Positions 32,735 to 44,152 of a stretch of 64,000 bases of DNA are shown here, piece after piece; position 1 is the first letter of the stretch, and each line of letters opens with the position of its first letter. The position numbers were made by a program, and so were the translations under genes. Under the pieces are notes generated by a model, which was not told the DNA's origin, did not search any database, and saw nothing but the letters and a program-made list of their open reading frames with translations. The stretch is from Thozetella sp. PMI_491 (taxonomy: Eukaryota; Ascomycota; Sordariomycetes; Chaetosphaeriales; Chaetosphaeriaceae): NCBI GenBank assembly GCA_021432635.1, contig MU270017.1, positions 310,001-374,000 of the forward strand, read 5' to 3'.

Positions 32735-35700
32735 TTACCGCCACGGTCTTATCTCCTCCCGCCATACCGTACCCCAGAGCCACGTAGCGAGCTCGCGCTG
32801 ATAGGCAAAAGTCTTCATCTCGGAGTCCACCCTACCCTCCTCATCAGCCCACATGTACTGTGCTCTCCAGCCGGCGCAGTCGAACCCGTGCACGACATCC
32901 GGCACCAGGAGCCATCGCGTGCTCCCCTCGCCGCCCATGCCGTTACCGCTCTCTTCCCACGCAAACTTGAGCGCGTTCTCTCCGGCCCCGTCGTCCAGGC
33001 CCCCGCGCCAGCGGCTTGGGTTCCGCCGCCCGACGAGCATGTTACTCGTTGGCACTGGGCGTCCCGCCCAGATGCAGGCCGCGCGCCAGCTCTCATGCGC
33101 GAGGCAATCGAGCTCGGCACCGACGACGAAGAGGTGGGGCGGCAGGTCTGCCCGGCGAGCGTAGAGAGGGGAGAGAAGCGGATCCATAACGTCGTGCCCG
33201 TAGGGGATGTAACTCCAGGCGCTAGAGGGCAGGATGCGCATCATCCAGTCGAGACCGGCGCCCCAACCACGGATACCCTTCAGCTGACGCTTGTACGGGC
33301 GCGTGCGTGCCTTTGCCCCAGATGGGATGGCAAAGTCGAGAATACCGCATATGGAAATAGCCGCTTTAGGTGCTGGATACGGGATCTGCTGTGGGTAGGG
33401 GTACCCTGGTGCATTAGGGCTGACGCCGGTTTTAACGCTCGGGAGTTGCGCCAGCGTCAGGGCTAAATTGGCCCCTGCATCAAAGCCGGCCAGGGCGGTG
33501 CGGTTCTTGTCGATGGGGATCGACTCATCGTTCATGACGGCATGATACAGGGCTTCAACATCCAGCAAGGGGCATGGGAAGCCGGCCCAGGGGGCCTTTG
33601 CGTAATTCAAGGCCACGACGAGCGTGCTGAAGGAGTCGGCAAAGTTGCGATTCCACAGGTCGTCATCGGCAGCACTGCCGATGGTAAACGCGCCACCGTG
33701 TATGGTGAACAGCGTGGGAAGCAAGGCCTGGGAGAAACCGTCGTGGTGAGAAGGGAAGAAGATTCTGGGACAAATGTTAGCAAGGCACATTGGTATACTG
33801 GACCGTCAGCAGATAAGATGTGTGGCCATACCGAACAGGGAGTCGTGCTCGCACTTCGTATGCCTTGACGATATCTGGGCGCCCCGGAGGCGGATAGTAC
33901 ACATCTCGGACAGTTCGATACAGATCCATAGGTGCGGAGAAGCCCTGCATCACCCCTACCGCAGCGGCATGGAATGCCCTCTCGATCACAGGTGGGGCAT
34001 CCCAAGGATGTCTTCTTGGTCGGCTTTGGTGTCTGCTCTGGTTTCGGCCTCCCTGCCTCCTTCCCCGGCTCTTGCTCCGCGACTTGCTCGGCGCCCGGGA
34101 TGTGCGCCCGTCGGTGTACGCCGGCTCAGGCGGCGGCGGGATATTGAAACCGGAAACTCCAGCCACCGGCTGGGATGGAGCCGGATATTTCTTCGGAGCC
34201 TCTCGTGGTTGATAAGGTGCTGCATTTGCTGATAGCTGCACCGCTGGGACAGGGGGTTGAGGCATCCGCATTTCATCCTGCTTTTGGTAAGCCGGTGGCC
34301 GGCTTGCGCTCCTAGCCGCTACCCGGCTTACGCTCCTAGCCGGTACCCGGCTTGCGCTGCCGGCCGGCGGCGGACCGTTCGGTGGTGGAACATCGTTGAC
34401 GTCGATCTCACCAGGCATCTGATAGCCCTGGATTCCGTGGTTCGACCCTTTTGCCTTGCGTGGCGGCAACGCAGGGGCTGCTTCGGACGCAGATGGCTCA
34501 GCTGCCTCATCTTGACTAGCTATGAGCGCAACCTTAGCCGCATCCTGGGTCCAGTCTCGAGTACGGCGCCGGCCTCTTTCTGGCTCAGGCTCTAGAGCAA
34601 TCTTGGCCAGCACCACAGGCGCCTTCGGTGACGGAAGCTCCTCGAGGACCTCCTCGGCGATAGCTACCGAGACGTGGAGCTCATCTGTAGCCAAGTTGGA
34701 TGTATGCTGCTCTGCCCACGCATGGTGCTCTTCTGAAGCCATGCTTACTGACTTTGGCTGCACAAGCTCCCTCGGCGTTGAACCTGGCGTAGGGGGCAGC
34801 AGTGGGAAAGCCCGGGTCCTGTTTGGTGGCGTCGATGGACGCTCAAGAGCGTCAATAGGAAACTCCCTTTCGGCATCTCCTCCACCCAACTTATCAATTT
34901 GACCTCGATTAGGCGTTGCCTCGGGAGTGAGTGGGTTGTTGGACAATTCTCTGACTTGCTGGACCGGTGTAGACGGCCTGGGCGAAGGCTGTGAGGAGAC
35001 TTCTGTAATTTCCGGCGCGTCATCATCGAAGCCATCCGGGGAGAAATCTCCTTGAGATGTAGGTACATCCGCACTGGGAGCTGCGATTGATACGCTCTCT
35101 TCTTGAGCTCGTAGGGGGGATGCCGTTTGGTCGGCTTCCCACGCATCCATCAACCCAACACCGGAGTCCCGTACCAGTTGGGCCTCAAGCCTCTCGTCAA
35201 CCGGCTCGGGGGAGGATCTTTCCAAGATCTGGTAGTCAGGAGAAGTCGTGGCAGCCATCCTGTCCTTTGCAGCGACGTGTTCTTCCTGATCTCCAGCCTT
35301 CAAGTCATCATCTTGCTCCCGCAGCTCAACGCCGCTATCTTTGCTCGCTCTGTTCGGGTTCAGGGCTGAAGTGGTATCGTCCGTCTGTAACTCCAGATCC
35401 TCTGGCCTGTCGTCTTCAGCCGTTTCAAGCACGCTGCTCTCTTCCACGTCGTGCATTTCAAGACGTTCCGGGGTTTCAACGACTGCCTTCGGTTTGCTTT
35501 CCTCGTCGGCGTCCGGGTCGAGTTCGATGTCGACATCAGATTCCGAAGAATGATCATGCGCAATCTGTGCATCTACTATGCCGGACCGAGTCTCCATATG
35601 TTCGCTGCCTTCGATATCTTCGGTGTTCTTTACTTCTGACTGACTAACCTCCTGTGGTTCGGGGACGGCCATGTCAAGGGAGTCTTGATCTGAAAGCAAC

Positions 35701-38700
35701 TCAACCTCATTGGTGCGCTCAACAATGGAGTTATCTGGAATATCGCTTTGGTCCTCCGGTTCGAGTGGCATCGCCGAAATTTCTAATGAGTTGGACTTGA
35801 GAGCATCGGAGTCTAGCCCCATCGTATGAGGCTGGATTGTCTCCATGAGGAGAGCATCTGGAGTCTCAGCCTCACCTGAAGATTGACTACCTGTCTCAAG
35901 AGTCATAGGTGTAGCGTGTTCTTGCACCTCTTCTGTCCCTTCATCGAGGTCGGACAGCGCTGGGCCCGTCAACTGCGCAGCAGAAATTTCGCCGTTCAAG
36001 GATTCATCGGCAGATAATCTTAGCGATAAGCGATGAGTGCTATCACTGGCTTCACTTTGAGCTGCGGTAGCTTCAGATTCTGTATCAGAGTGATCAATGG
36101 GGAATACGAAGTCGGCAGGGGTTTCAAGAGCGCTGTGGAAGGCTTCAGACTCAACAGGGGAGCCGGGTTGGGAATCAAAGACTTCTCGATCATCGGACTC
36201 AGAAAACTCGGCTGGACCTGTGGTGTTTTCGGTGCGTTCATGAGAAGTGTTTAACCTCGTGGCGACTTCGCTTTCGACAATATTGCCAAAGAATTCGGTA
36301 GCGGGATCACGCATCGAGATTTCGTTGGTGTTGACAATTGGTTCCGTGATGGCATCCTCCTCTGTCCGTGAAACGTCTCCACCACTGGAATCTTCCGTCT
36401 CGGCAATCAACTCTGCTACCAAAGCCGTGTCCTCTCTAGGCGTCGCTAGCGTTTGTTCGCCTTCACTCGGGAAGACATTCGGAACCACCACATCAAAAGA
36501 TGAGTCGAAGGCGTCTGTGGGGAAATCTTGTAGCGGCTCCTTGTCGAGAGGCAACTCCTCTGAACTTGTGGGAACCTCTAAACCTTTCTCGCCGACGGAA
36601 TCTTCTTCAGCAAAGCCGCCGGAATGAGTGACCGGACTCGGTATAACCACCTCAACAGAGCCTTCACCTGCATCATGACTGAGGTCATCGACATCCTCAA
36701 CCAATTGTATATCTTGCTCCAGAGGTTCCCTAGCCTCAATTGCTCTCAGCTCATCCAACGGTTCATGTTCTGGTACTCCATTGACGTTAATGGGCGGCTC
36801 TCCAAACATCTCCATTGTTGAATCGCTCAGGGGTCTCTCTTGCTCGGTGGCTAGTTCGACCACAGATTCCGGACTACTGTATAAGCTCCCGACCGGCTCT
36901 TGTTGTATGGCAGTCATTAGGTCAGGAATTGGCGCGGGGCTCCGCTCCTGGCTGTCTGCTATCCCGGAGCTGTCGTCCACGAGGGGTTCAAACACCTCTT
37001 CCGCGAACGTACTTGGTGCTGGGAGACTGTCCGTATTTTCCAAGGCGTGTTCTTGCGATGTGGAATCTGAATCAACTTCCTCTCGGCTCTCATCAGCCCC
37101 GGAGATTCCACTATGATCAAATTGTGCGCCATGTGTTATCTTTTCAGGGTCTTCAGCGCCCTCTGCGTCATTTTGTTTGTCATTCTCTAGGTCATTGTTG
37201 ATCTGAACCTCAACCTTTTTTGGGGAGTCCTCTTCAAAATCCTCAATGATGCCGCTTCTCGGAGAATCTGAGAGAGCTGTGTCGATTACGGCGGACGATT
37301 CCCAGCTTGATTCTGAGTCTTGGATGGGGGGAGTGTCGTGCATGGCCTGAATTTCTGGTCCCTGAGCAATCTGATCGAGCTCAGATTTCAGATCTTGACT
37401 TATAGGTAGGTTAATGAAGTCAACACCATCTTCACTCTCAGCATCGGCGGTAGAATCGAAAGCAGGCAGTGATTCGCTCTCTTGGGTTGGTTCGATGAAG
37501 GTTTCAAGCTGATCCTCTACGTGGGAAGCCACGGCGGGAAGCCCATCCTCCCTCTCGAATCCCTGAAGTTCATTGCCGAACTTCATATCGAGGGCAACAT
37601 CGTCTGAGGGTTGTTCAAATTGCGATGCAACTTGTTCTGGATCTTCGTCTTGTACGGCTTCGATAGCCGCAGAAATTTCCGAGGCGGATACAGGCTCCGG
37701 GAAAGGTTGGTTCTCAGGCTCCTCCTGCTCCACCGCTGCCTCCTGAACTGGTGTGTTGTATCCAGCGCGCTCCTCGGCAGAGTCCAATTCCCCCACAGGC
37801 TCATCCTGCCCTTGGACAGATTGTTCAATGGGATCCACAGCAGGTTCCAGTTGTTTGACTTCGTCCTGAATCGTCGCAATGGGTTCAGAGGGTTCTTCGA
37901 CGAAGGTTAACGCTTCGGCAGCATCATCTTGTACTGCCGTGACGGGTCGAGGAAGCTCTTTGGTGGGCTCCGGCCCCTCCTCGCTTGAGGCCTGAACTAG
38001 TATAGTGGATTCGAATGACTCTTCGACAGGGCCCGATTCTTCCGCAGCATCGATTTCTACTGGTGTGATGGATCTGATGGGCTCTTCGGCGGGTTCTAAT
38101 TCTCCCAGATCTGTGTCTTGAACTGGTGGGACGGGTTCAGAGAGCCCCTTGATAGTTTCCATTTCTTCCGCACCTGTGCCCTGAACCGACATTGCCCGTT
38201 CAAATGGCTCCTCAATAATTCCTAGTTCTTCCGCTGGTTGCTCTTGAGTCGGCGTGATATGTTGAGAAGTCGTATCACTGTGTTCCAGCTCTCCAGAGAA
38301 TGCACTTGGCTCAGGGATCTGCTCGGTAGGTTCCAACTCTTCGACCGCTGCTTCTTGAGCGAGTGTGACATGTTCTGAGGACTCTTCGGAAAATACGGGC
38401 TCTTGGACAACGTCCTGGGCCGACACTATGCTTTCAGGAGGCTCCCGATCAAGTCCCATTTCCTCCGGTGTGGCCTCTTGAATCAATGCCTGGTGTCGAG
38501 GGAGCTCCTCAGCAGGTAGGACTTCGACTGTTGTCGCATCCTGAAGTGGTGTAACGTCTTCAGCGGGCTCTCCAGCGGGTTCCGATGGCTCTGCAGGAGG
38601 TTCTGACGGCTCTGAAGCATATGGTAGCTGTTCCACCATCTCATCTGGGACGACTCCCAACTCTTCAGCATCAATCTCTTGAACTGGCGAAATTTGCTCT

Positions 38701-39887
38701 GAAAGCCTCTCATCAAGTACGGGTTCTTCTCGAGCTTCCTCATGAACCTGCGCAACAAATTCGGAGGGCTCTTGCGCGAGTACGGGCTCTTCTACCGCTT
38801 CGTCCTGAGCCGATGCGGAAAATTCTGGCTGATCCTCGAGCTGCATCGGCTCTGCTGCCACCTCTAGAGCTGAAGCGACTTCTTCGGGCACCGGCTCGGC
38901 TTGGGTGAGCTCTTCAATCGCTGTGTATCCGATAGGCTCCTCAGTATTTTCCAAGTGTTCCACCGGTTCGTCCTGGGTCGGCCTGGTGTATTTGGATGGC
39001 TCCTCGACAGTCTCTGTGGCTGCTGGCAGGTCCTTCGTTTTGATTCTTTCCTCCGCTGGTGAATCTTCTAGCTCAACTGTAATAGGTGGTGTATTAAAGG
39101 ATATGGACTCTAGTGATTCTGGTGAGTCTGTTGGAGCGGCGTCCACGGGTGGTGGCGTGTCAGCCCTCGACTCCATTGAAACTGGTTTCTCATCTTGCAG
39201 GGTTTCGGGAGGTATCTTGCCCGTCGGCGATTCCGGCGGAGGAGTCGTGGCTTGGGCAATGCGTTCGGCGTGTACGGGGGTGGATGGCATGGAAAATTCA
39301 GCTTGTGTGGGTGTATGCTGGCTCTCCTCGACCGGGCTAGCTGGGCCGCGGCCTGGGGAGCTCGGTAGCACTGGCTCGGCCACTTGCGCTGATCTAGTCC
39401 CTGCCAGAGGCGAATTTTGAACCTCCCTATGTGACTCCTGTGCCTTCTCCAAGGCAAGCTCCAGGTCGGGAATCTCGGGCACGATGCTGACCCGGTTGGG
39501 ATCGTCGAGGTATCGCCTCCGGCTCTTGCTGCGGCCCATGCTTCGACTCCGGCTGCGCTCTTCCCACATGGCTACCTTGTCACGTGTAGTGACGCTCCTC
39601 CCTCGCCTACCGGCCCTGCTCCCGTCTTCCCACAGGGGATTGGGCCGGTCGACGGGGGCGTCTGGATCTAGCTGCCGGGCCTCTCTTTGGCGACCTCGCT
39701 CAACCTCTGTGTCCTTTAAGTTCTTGATTGTCTCTGCTAGCAGGTCTGGCAAGGGTGGCACCTCGACCGCGCTGTCGGTTGCGAAGCTTGGTCGTGTAGC
39801 ATCGTGCATGCTGTTCTTCCGCGAGGTGGTCCGCGAACCTGGCGGCGTCGTGAACGGCTTGCGCCCGACGGGCTCGTAGTGTGGCAT
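32735..39887 (-). CDS. Giant acidic-repeat protein with C-terminal alpha/beta-hydrolase-3 domain, nucleophile Ser absent
   Basis: Two exons, 39887-33832 and 33764-32735, with a 67-bp intron, give 2,361 residues. The 6-kb first exon is one open frame. Residues 1-140 are basic and Arg/Ser-rich; roughly 140-1800 is highly acidic (Glu, Pro, Ser, Val), with about 18-20 copies of a degenerate 21-residue repeat at about 303-733; a basic KSRSKSRGRR stretch precedes a segment (PPVIERAFHAAAVG, DVYYPPPGRPDIVKAYEVR) that leads straight into the hydrolase through the intron. The hydrolase has an HGGA oxyanion motif (H2041), D2238 in GAELD and H2311 in VHGFD, but the nucleophile elbow reads GFDAG with Asp2114 where the family has Ser. 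I infer a scaffold or binding role, not an active esterase. The start is the first ATG of the frame. Confidence 0.85.
37690..38980 (-). repeat. Coding tandem repeat, 63-bp unit (21 residues)
   Basis: Inside the giant gene, successive blocks are 20-21 residues long with the pattern [VITA]-Q-[DE]-x3-E-E-[LP]-x3-E-E-P-x-E-x4. Examples are VQDTDLGELEPAEEPIRSIT, VQDDAAEALTFVEEPSEPIA and TQEQPAEELGIIEEPFERAM, each followed by one more residue before the next unit. I count about 18-20 units, with one or two irregular ones. Units have diverged at both DNA and protein level, so the array is old. The 21-residue period equals three heptads, but the Pro content argues against a plain coiled coil. Confidence 0.75.
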
Positions 39888-41506
39888 TGTGCCGATGGTG
39901 GTGCGAAGCGGCCACCGAAGCTTCACGCAGTAGTGCTCTTCAGGCCTCGTTGCTTGCTACCTGGAGGTGTGCTAGTAGATGCTGTGAAGTGCTGTGGTGA
40001 GGTTCAAGTTGGATGCAACGGCTCCATGTACATTTGGCTTTGGCACCGCGCGTCACCTGCCTCTTCTTCGGCTTCTTCTTCTGCTCTAGCTAGTCTGTCG
40101 TTTGCGAGGAGTTGAAACATTTTGGCACTCAGGAAGGATGTTTTTTTTGTCGAGGCTGCCACCGGCGATATGTGAAACGACCGCTTTCATGCGTTCTTCA
40201 TGCAACGAGTGGCGGCTGCATGGAACGTGGCGGGTCGCCCGGTTCCAGAAACACCTTCGCCTGATCTTTCTGCCCCGTATGCAGGCAACGAATCCTCCTG
40301 GGCCCAATGGCATTGCCGAAATCGAAGACGGCCAGCTTGAGGACAGTGCGGAATGTTCAGAGTGTGGCTCGACCTCACCCGACGCCTCTGAGTCCCTGGG
40401 TTCGTTTTTTTGTGCTCTTATTGTCAGTGCCGCTGGATGCTTGCAATAAAGCCATTCCTTCCAAAGGCACACTTTGAGTGGTGGGGCCAGCTAGGCTTAG
40501 CCTGATCGACCCTTCCGAAAAGCCCCTTGCGTCCCCTATCCGATGAGGCAAGCGGGGCATGCAGTCGCCCCGCACAGGTGCTTTGGATGCGTGTCGGTTC
40601 TCGGCTGAGCCCGGACGCGGGGTGACGTGAGCTCCTGGTGCATTTCTCGGTTGGCAGGTCTTCCAAGATTGGCCGCCGCTCACGGGACCGGTTGATGAAG
40701 TGCCAAAGCTAGCACTGCCAGCAGCTCTGTGACTAAGAGGAGTGTTTCTCCCGAATCATTGTATAAAGGGTTGCGATATTATCTAGACCTCACGTAAATT
40801 TAGCTCCCCTGGCCAGTAGTGGTCTCAAATTTCACCGCGAGCTAACGCTTTCGCAAGCTTCATGTTAACGGCCTTCTCGATTGGTGACTCCGAAAAATAG
40901 CATAGCCAGACCGTTCGATTTGGCGTTTCGAGTTTGCTAATGAAAGCAGTCATCTTCAATATGTCTTGGCATAGTGTTTCGGCGCATGATGGTTTTCAGG
41001 GGGTACTCCCGTCTTTGGTCTTAGAGCACGCCAAACCTAGCTGGAATCAGCTCCACCAATCTAGAGTAGGACATAAAAATACGTTGAAGTCAGCCCTCGG
41101 GGAGCCAGCCTGTGCCGTATTCCAGCTCTGTGCCACAAGTAGCCTCGAGCATGAAGGCTTTTTTACTAGAGTCAGGGGGTCAGGGGGCCGTCAGTTGAGA
41201 GCATTGCTGTAGGCTAACCATTTAGTACAGGAGCACACATGAACCTGGCTTGACGCTCTACCTAATCGCTTCCTCATCTACTTACATACTGTAGAGCAAG
41301 TGAATACATAAGGCACTACAACTAAATGGGTATCTATTTATCTAGTTAATCGAAAGATCTACGGCCTAGATACCAAACGCTTTCCTTTAGGTGGTACAAG
41401 ACCAAGTTCAGTCTTGATGAAAGGTCATTCGCTACAGTAGACGCTGTACGGGGTAAACTACCTGTTGACGTCTGATCCTCGGCCAAGAACAAGAAGATGC
41501 GCCTTA
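39888..41506. other. Promoter and gene-poor stretch, about 1.6 kb
   Basis: It contains the upstream region of the giant gene and AT-richer DNA beyond 40700. Overlapping frames at 40086-40472 (minus) and 40102-40449 (plus) are not convincing; the minus one begins at GTG. No other gene seen. Confidence 0.45.
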
Positions 41507-42090
41507 CTATGCCTCGTCTTCAAACATGGTCGGAGGATACTCCATAGAGAGCTCGCCGGGGGCTGGCCATCTAGCGAAGCCGTATGACTTGAACTGCTGT
41601 GTTATAAAGGGATCTTTGTCAACTTCGATCAAGTCGCCTACATCGCACGCCTCAGACAACATATGCAGCAGTGTCGACATGCGCCGCTCAAAAGCCTCTT
41701 TTTCGAAATCGGTTGCAGCAATCTCCATGATGATCGAGCGGAGCAGCGCCTCCGGCAGGAAGCACAGGGACTGCGGTTGTTGGTGATAATTTCGGGGGGC
41801 TGGCCGTGCGTTGAAACATACCAGCCTTGCGAAGGACTTTGATTTATTTCCTGGGCCATTTCTGCGTTCTTGATCACCAGCTGGGGACCGAAAGAAGGAC
41901 ATCTCTTCACTAGGCCCATAAATAGCTTCAAGAGAAAGGCAGTGTTGACTTCGATTAATACGATCCTTCTTGCACTGTCGCTGTCGAAATGCAGGTCAAC
42001 GGGATGAAAGAAGTTGATAGAGTAAGGACTCGACACCGATGAGGCCCAAGAAAACTCAAGAAGAAATGTCCCGTGGAATGGCTTGCAGTT
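41507..42090 (-). pseudogene. Unrecognised gene or remnant, two protein-like segments in different frames
   Basis: A minus-strand segment from about 42090 to 41825 reads like protein (KNCKPFHGTFLLEFSWASSV, then NFFHPVDLHFDSDSARRIVL, then an AFLLKLFMGLVKRCP helix). A second, from 41785 to 41507 in another frame, reads SLCFLPEALLRSIIMEIAAT and continues to the stop after YPPTMFEDEA. A GTATGT...CCGCAG pair lies between them, but it does not connect the two frames as written. The upstream segment has a stop just before KNCKPF and no clear ATG. The second segment resembles the helical C-terminal tail of some fungal regulators, though I cannot name the family. It may be a decayed gene or one with an exon structure I missed. 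Confidence 0.35.
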
Positions 42091-42214
42091 TTTAACTAGC
42101 CAGTTCAGTAGTCAGCCCACTTTTATCAGCTAATTAGACCTAACTATTAAATAGATATAAGTTAACGGACCTATCTACACGGCACATCATAGAAGTGCGT
42201 TCCAATTTTGGCAC

Positions 42215-44152
42215 CTAAAGTAGCTGGTAATCTTCTTTGATCATATCCGCCGCTTTCTCGGCGACAGCATACACGGTGGCCATAGGGGCTACACTGATTT
42301 GGGTAGGGAACACACTAGCATCCACCACCCGAAGGCCACTGACTCCTTTCACCCGCAGTCGCTCGTCAACGACCTGCCCCATCGCGCAAGTACCAGCTGC
42401 GTGGTGATACGAGAGAATACGCCCGCGAACAACTTCTCGCGCCGCATCTCTGTCTCGAAGGTCGACTTCGGGAGGGGGTTCAACACGCCTTGCCACCTTA
42501 TCTCGGAGGAGCGGGGACTGGAACACCCGGTCCGCGAAATCCAGGCCAGCAGCGAGGACATCCACATCGGCGGGGTGTGTGAGCAGCCCCAGGTCGATGA
42601 GGGGTGGGTCGCTCGGGTTAGATGACTGGATATGCACACTGCCACGAGAACACGGCTGCATAGTGTTCACCGAGAGTGTGTAGCAAGCGTTGTGACCAGG
42701 AGGAGGGCCGTGTGTGATCTTCTCTGCGTTACCATGGCCTTCGGCAAGGTCAAAAGTAGCGGGAGCGCCGACAAATTGAATATCGGGCGATTGGGGACTC
42801 TGCATACGTAGGACCAAAGCCTCGTACTGTTTTTTCAAGAAGTCGGTGTTTTGGGGAGGCGATAGGCTACTCTCAGCGCCGCTTTGATCTAGAGACGTAA
42901 TGCTAGCGATGGTCTTCTCCAGCTCAACCTTGCTGACTTGGGAGGAAAGAGGTAAAAAGCCAGTCAGGCTGGTCGCGCTGGAGAACGGGCCTGTATGCGA
43001 CTCTGTGTACAGTTTTTGATATTCCTGGACTAGAGTTGGATCTAGGAACATGGAGTCCAGAGAAGTGTATCCGGAGGCTAGCTCATAGATAACGCCAGTC
43101 ATTGGATGATCCTGCAGATTGTTTCCTACGTCGGTGTTCGGGACCAGACAGGCAACTCCGTGCTTTTCAAGTATGGCGGGGTCGCCAATGCCGGAAAGCT
43201 CGAGAAGCTGAGGGCTGTTGAAAGATCCGGCACAGAGAATCACCTCCTTCGCTGCGTTAGCGGTGTAGTAGGTCCCTTCGTCCTGTATTTCGATCCCTTT
43301 CGCTACAACTTCACCGCTCTGTTGCTTCTCCAAGGTGACCTTAGATACTTGAGTGTTGGTTAAGATCTGAAGGTTTGACCGTCCCATGATGGGTGCTAGA
43401 TACCCATTACCAGCATAGCTTCGAACAGGCAAATCGGTTCGATTCACAGCGAACAAGGACCGATAAAAGCCCGAGCGACTGCCGCTGTATGGCTCCGGTG
43501 GGGATGGAAGACCAGATACGTCCCTTAGCGCTGTAAGGAGTTCTTTTTCGAACGGGAATTGCCAAGTGGAGAATGAGGTATGTATAGGACCGTCTAGGCC
43601 ATGGAGACTCTCCTCCAGGGGGCAGTCTTCAGGGTTCCGCTTCTGAATATTCGGTTGGTCGACCTCTAGCCTTTCAGTGCGCAGGAAGTACTGCAGCAGA
43701 TTTGCCCACGACCATCCTTTGTTTCCCAGCTTGGTCCCCCAGTCGTCGATTTCTTGAGCACTCGGGCGGCCGTATGCCATAAAGTTGATACCGCTAGAGC
43801 CACCAAGCATCTTTCCACGGGCAGCATGGTATACTCTATTGTAAACACCCGACTATGCCATAAGTGCACAAGTTTAGAATCGACTCTTGAACAGACCAAT
43901 GCGTAGTGGTAATACCTGAGGAGCGGTGTGGTAATTCCAGTCGTACTCGGGATTGTGCAGCATCATTTGCACCCCGCCGGGCATGTTCACTAGCGGGTCC
44001 TCCAGCCGCGAGAGCCCGGCTTCGACGAGTCCAACTCGGACATTTGAGTTCTCGGAAAGACGCGCTGCCAGAACTAGTCCAGCTGTCCCACCTCCAACGA
44101 TGAGGAAGTCAAACGAGTGCTTCCGGAAGTCATCGATATTGGGCGAGTTCAT
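42215..44152 (-). CDS. GMC-family FAD oxidoreductase
   Basis: Two exons, 44152-43916 and 43852-42215, with a 63-bp intron, give 624 residues. The N-terminus has the ADP-binding [19 protein letters not shown], then VGLVEAG; after the intron, [20 protein letters not shown] is GMC signature 1 and [19 protein letters not shown] is signature 2. The C-terminus has [12 protein letters not shown] with the conserved active-site His and [12 protein letters not shown]. The second active-site position, His or Asn in most members (usually GHPQATVY or NPMATVY), appears to be Ala in SVAPMATVY. No signal peptide is seen, so this is an internal alcohol or aldehyde oxidase/dehydrogenase rather than a secreted glucose oxidase. 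Substrate is unknown. A possible gene remnant lies directly downstream. Confidence 0.9.

Noticed and set aside
32735-33790. A separate hydrolase gene starting at its own Met
   Set aside because: The first hydrolase residues are upstream of the intron in the giant frame, and the phase across the GTATGG...CCCAG intron fits exactly.
40086-40472. 128-codon minus-strand frame (and its plus-strand partner at 40102-40449)
   Set aside because: The minus frame begins at GTG, both overlap, neither has a domain, and the region is upstream DNA of the giant gene.
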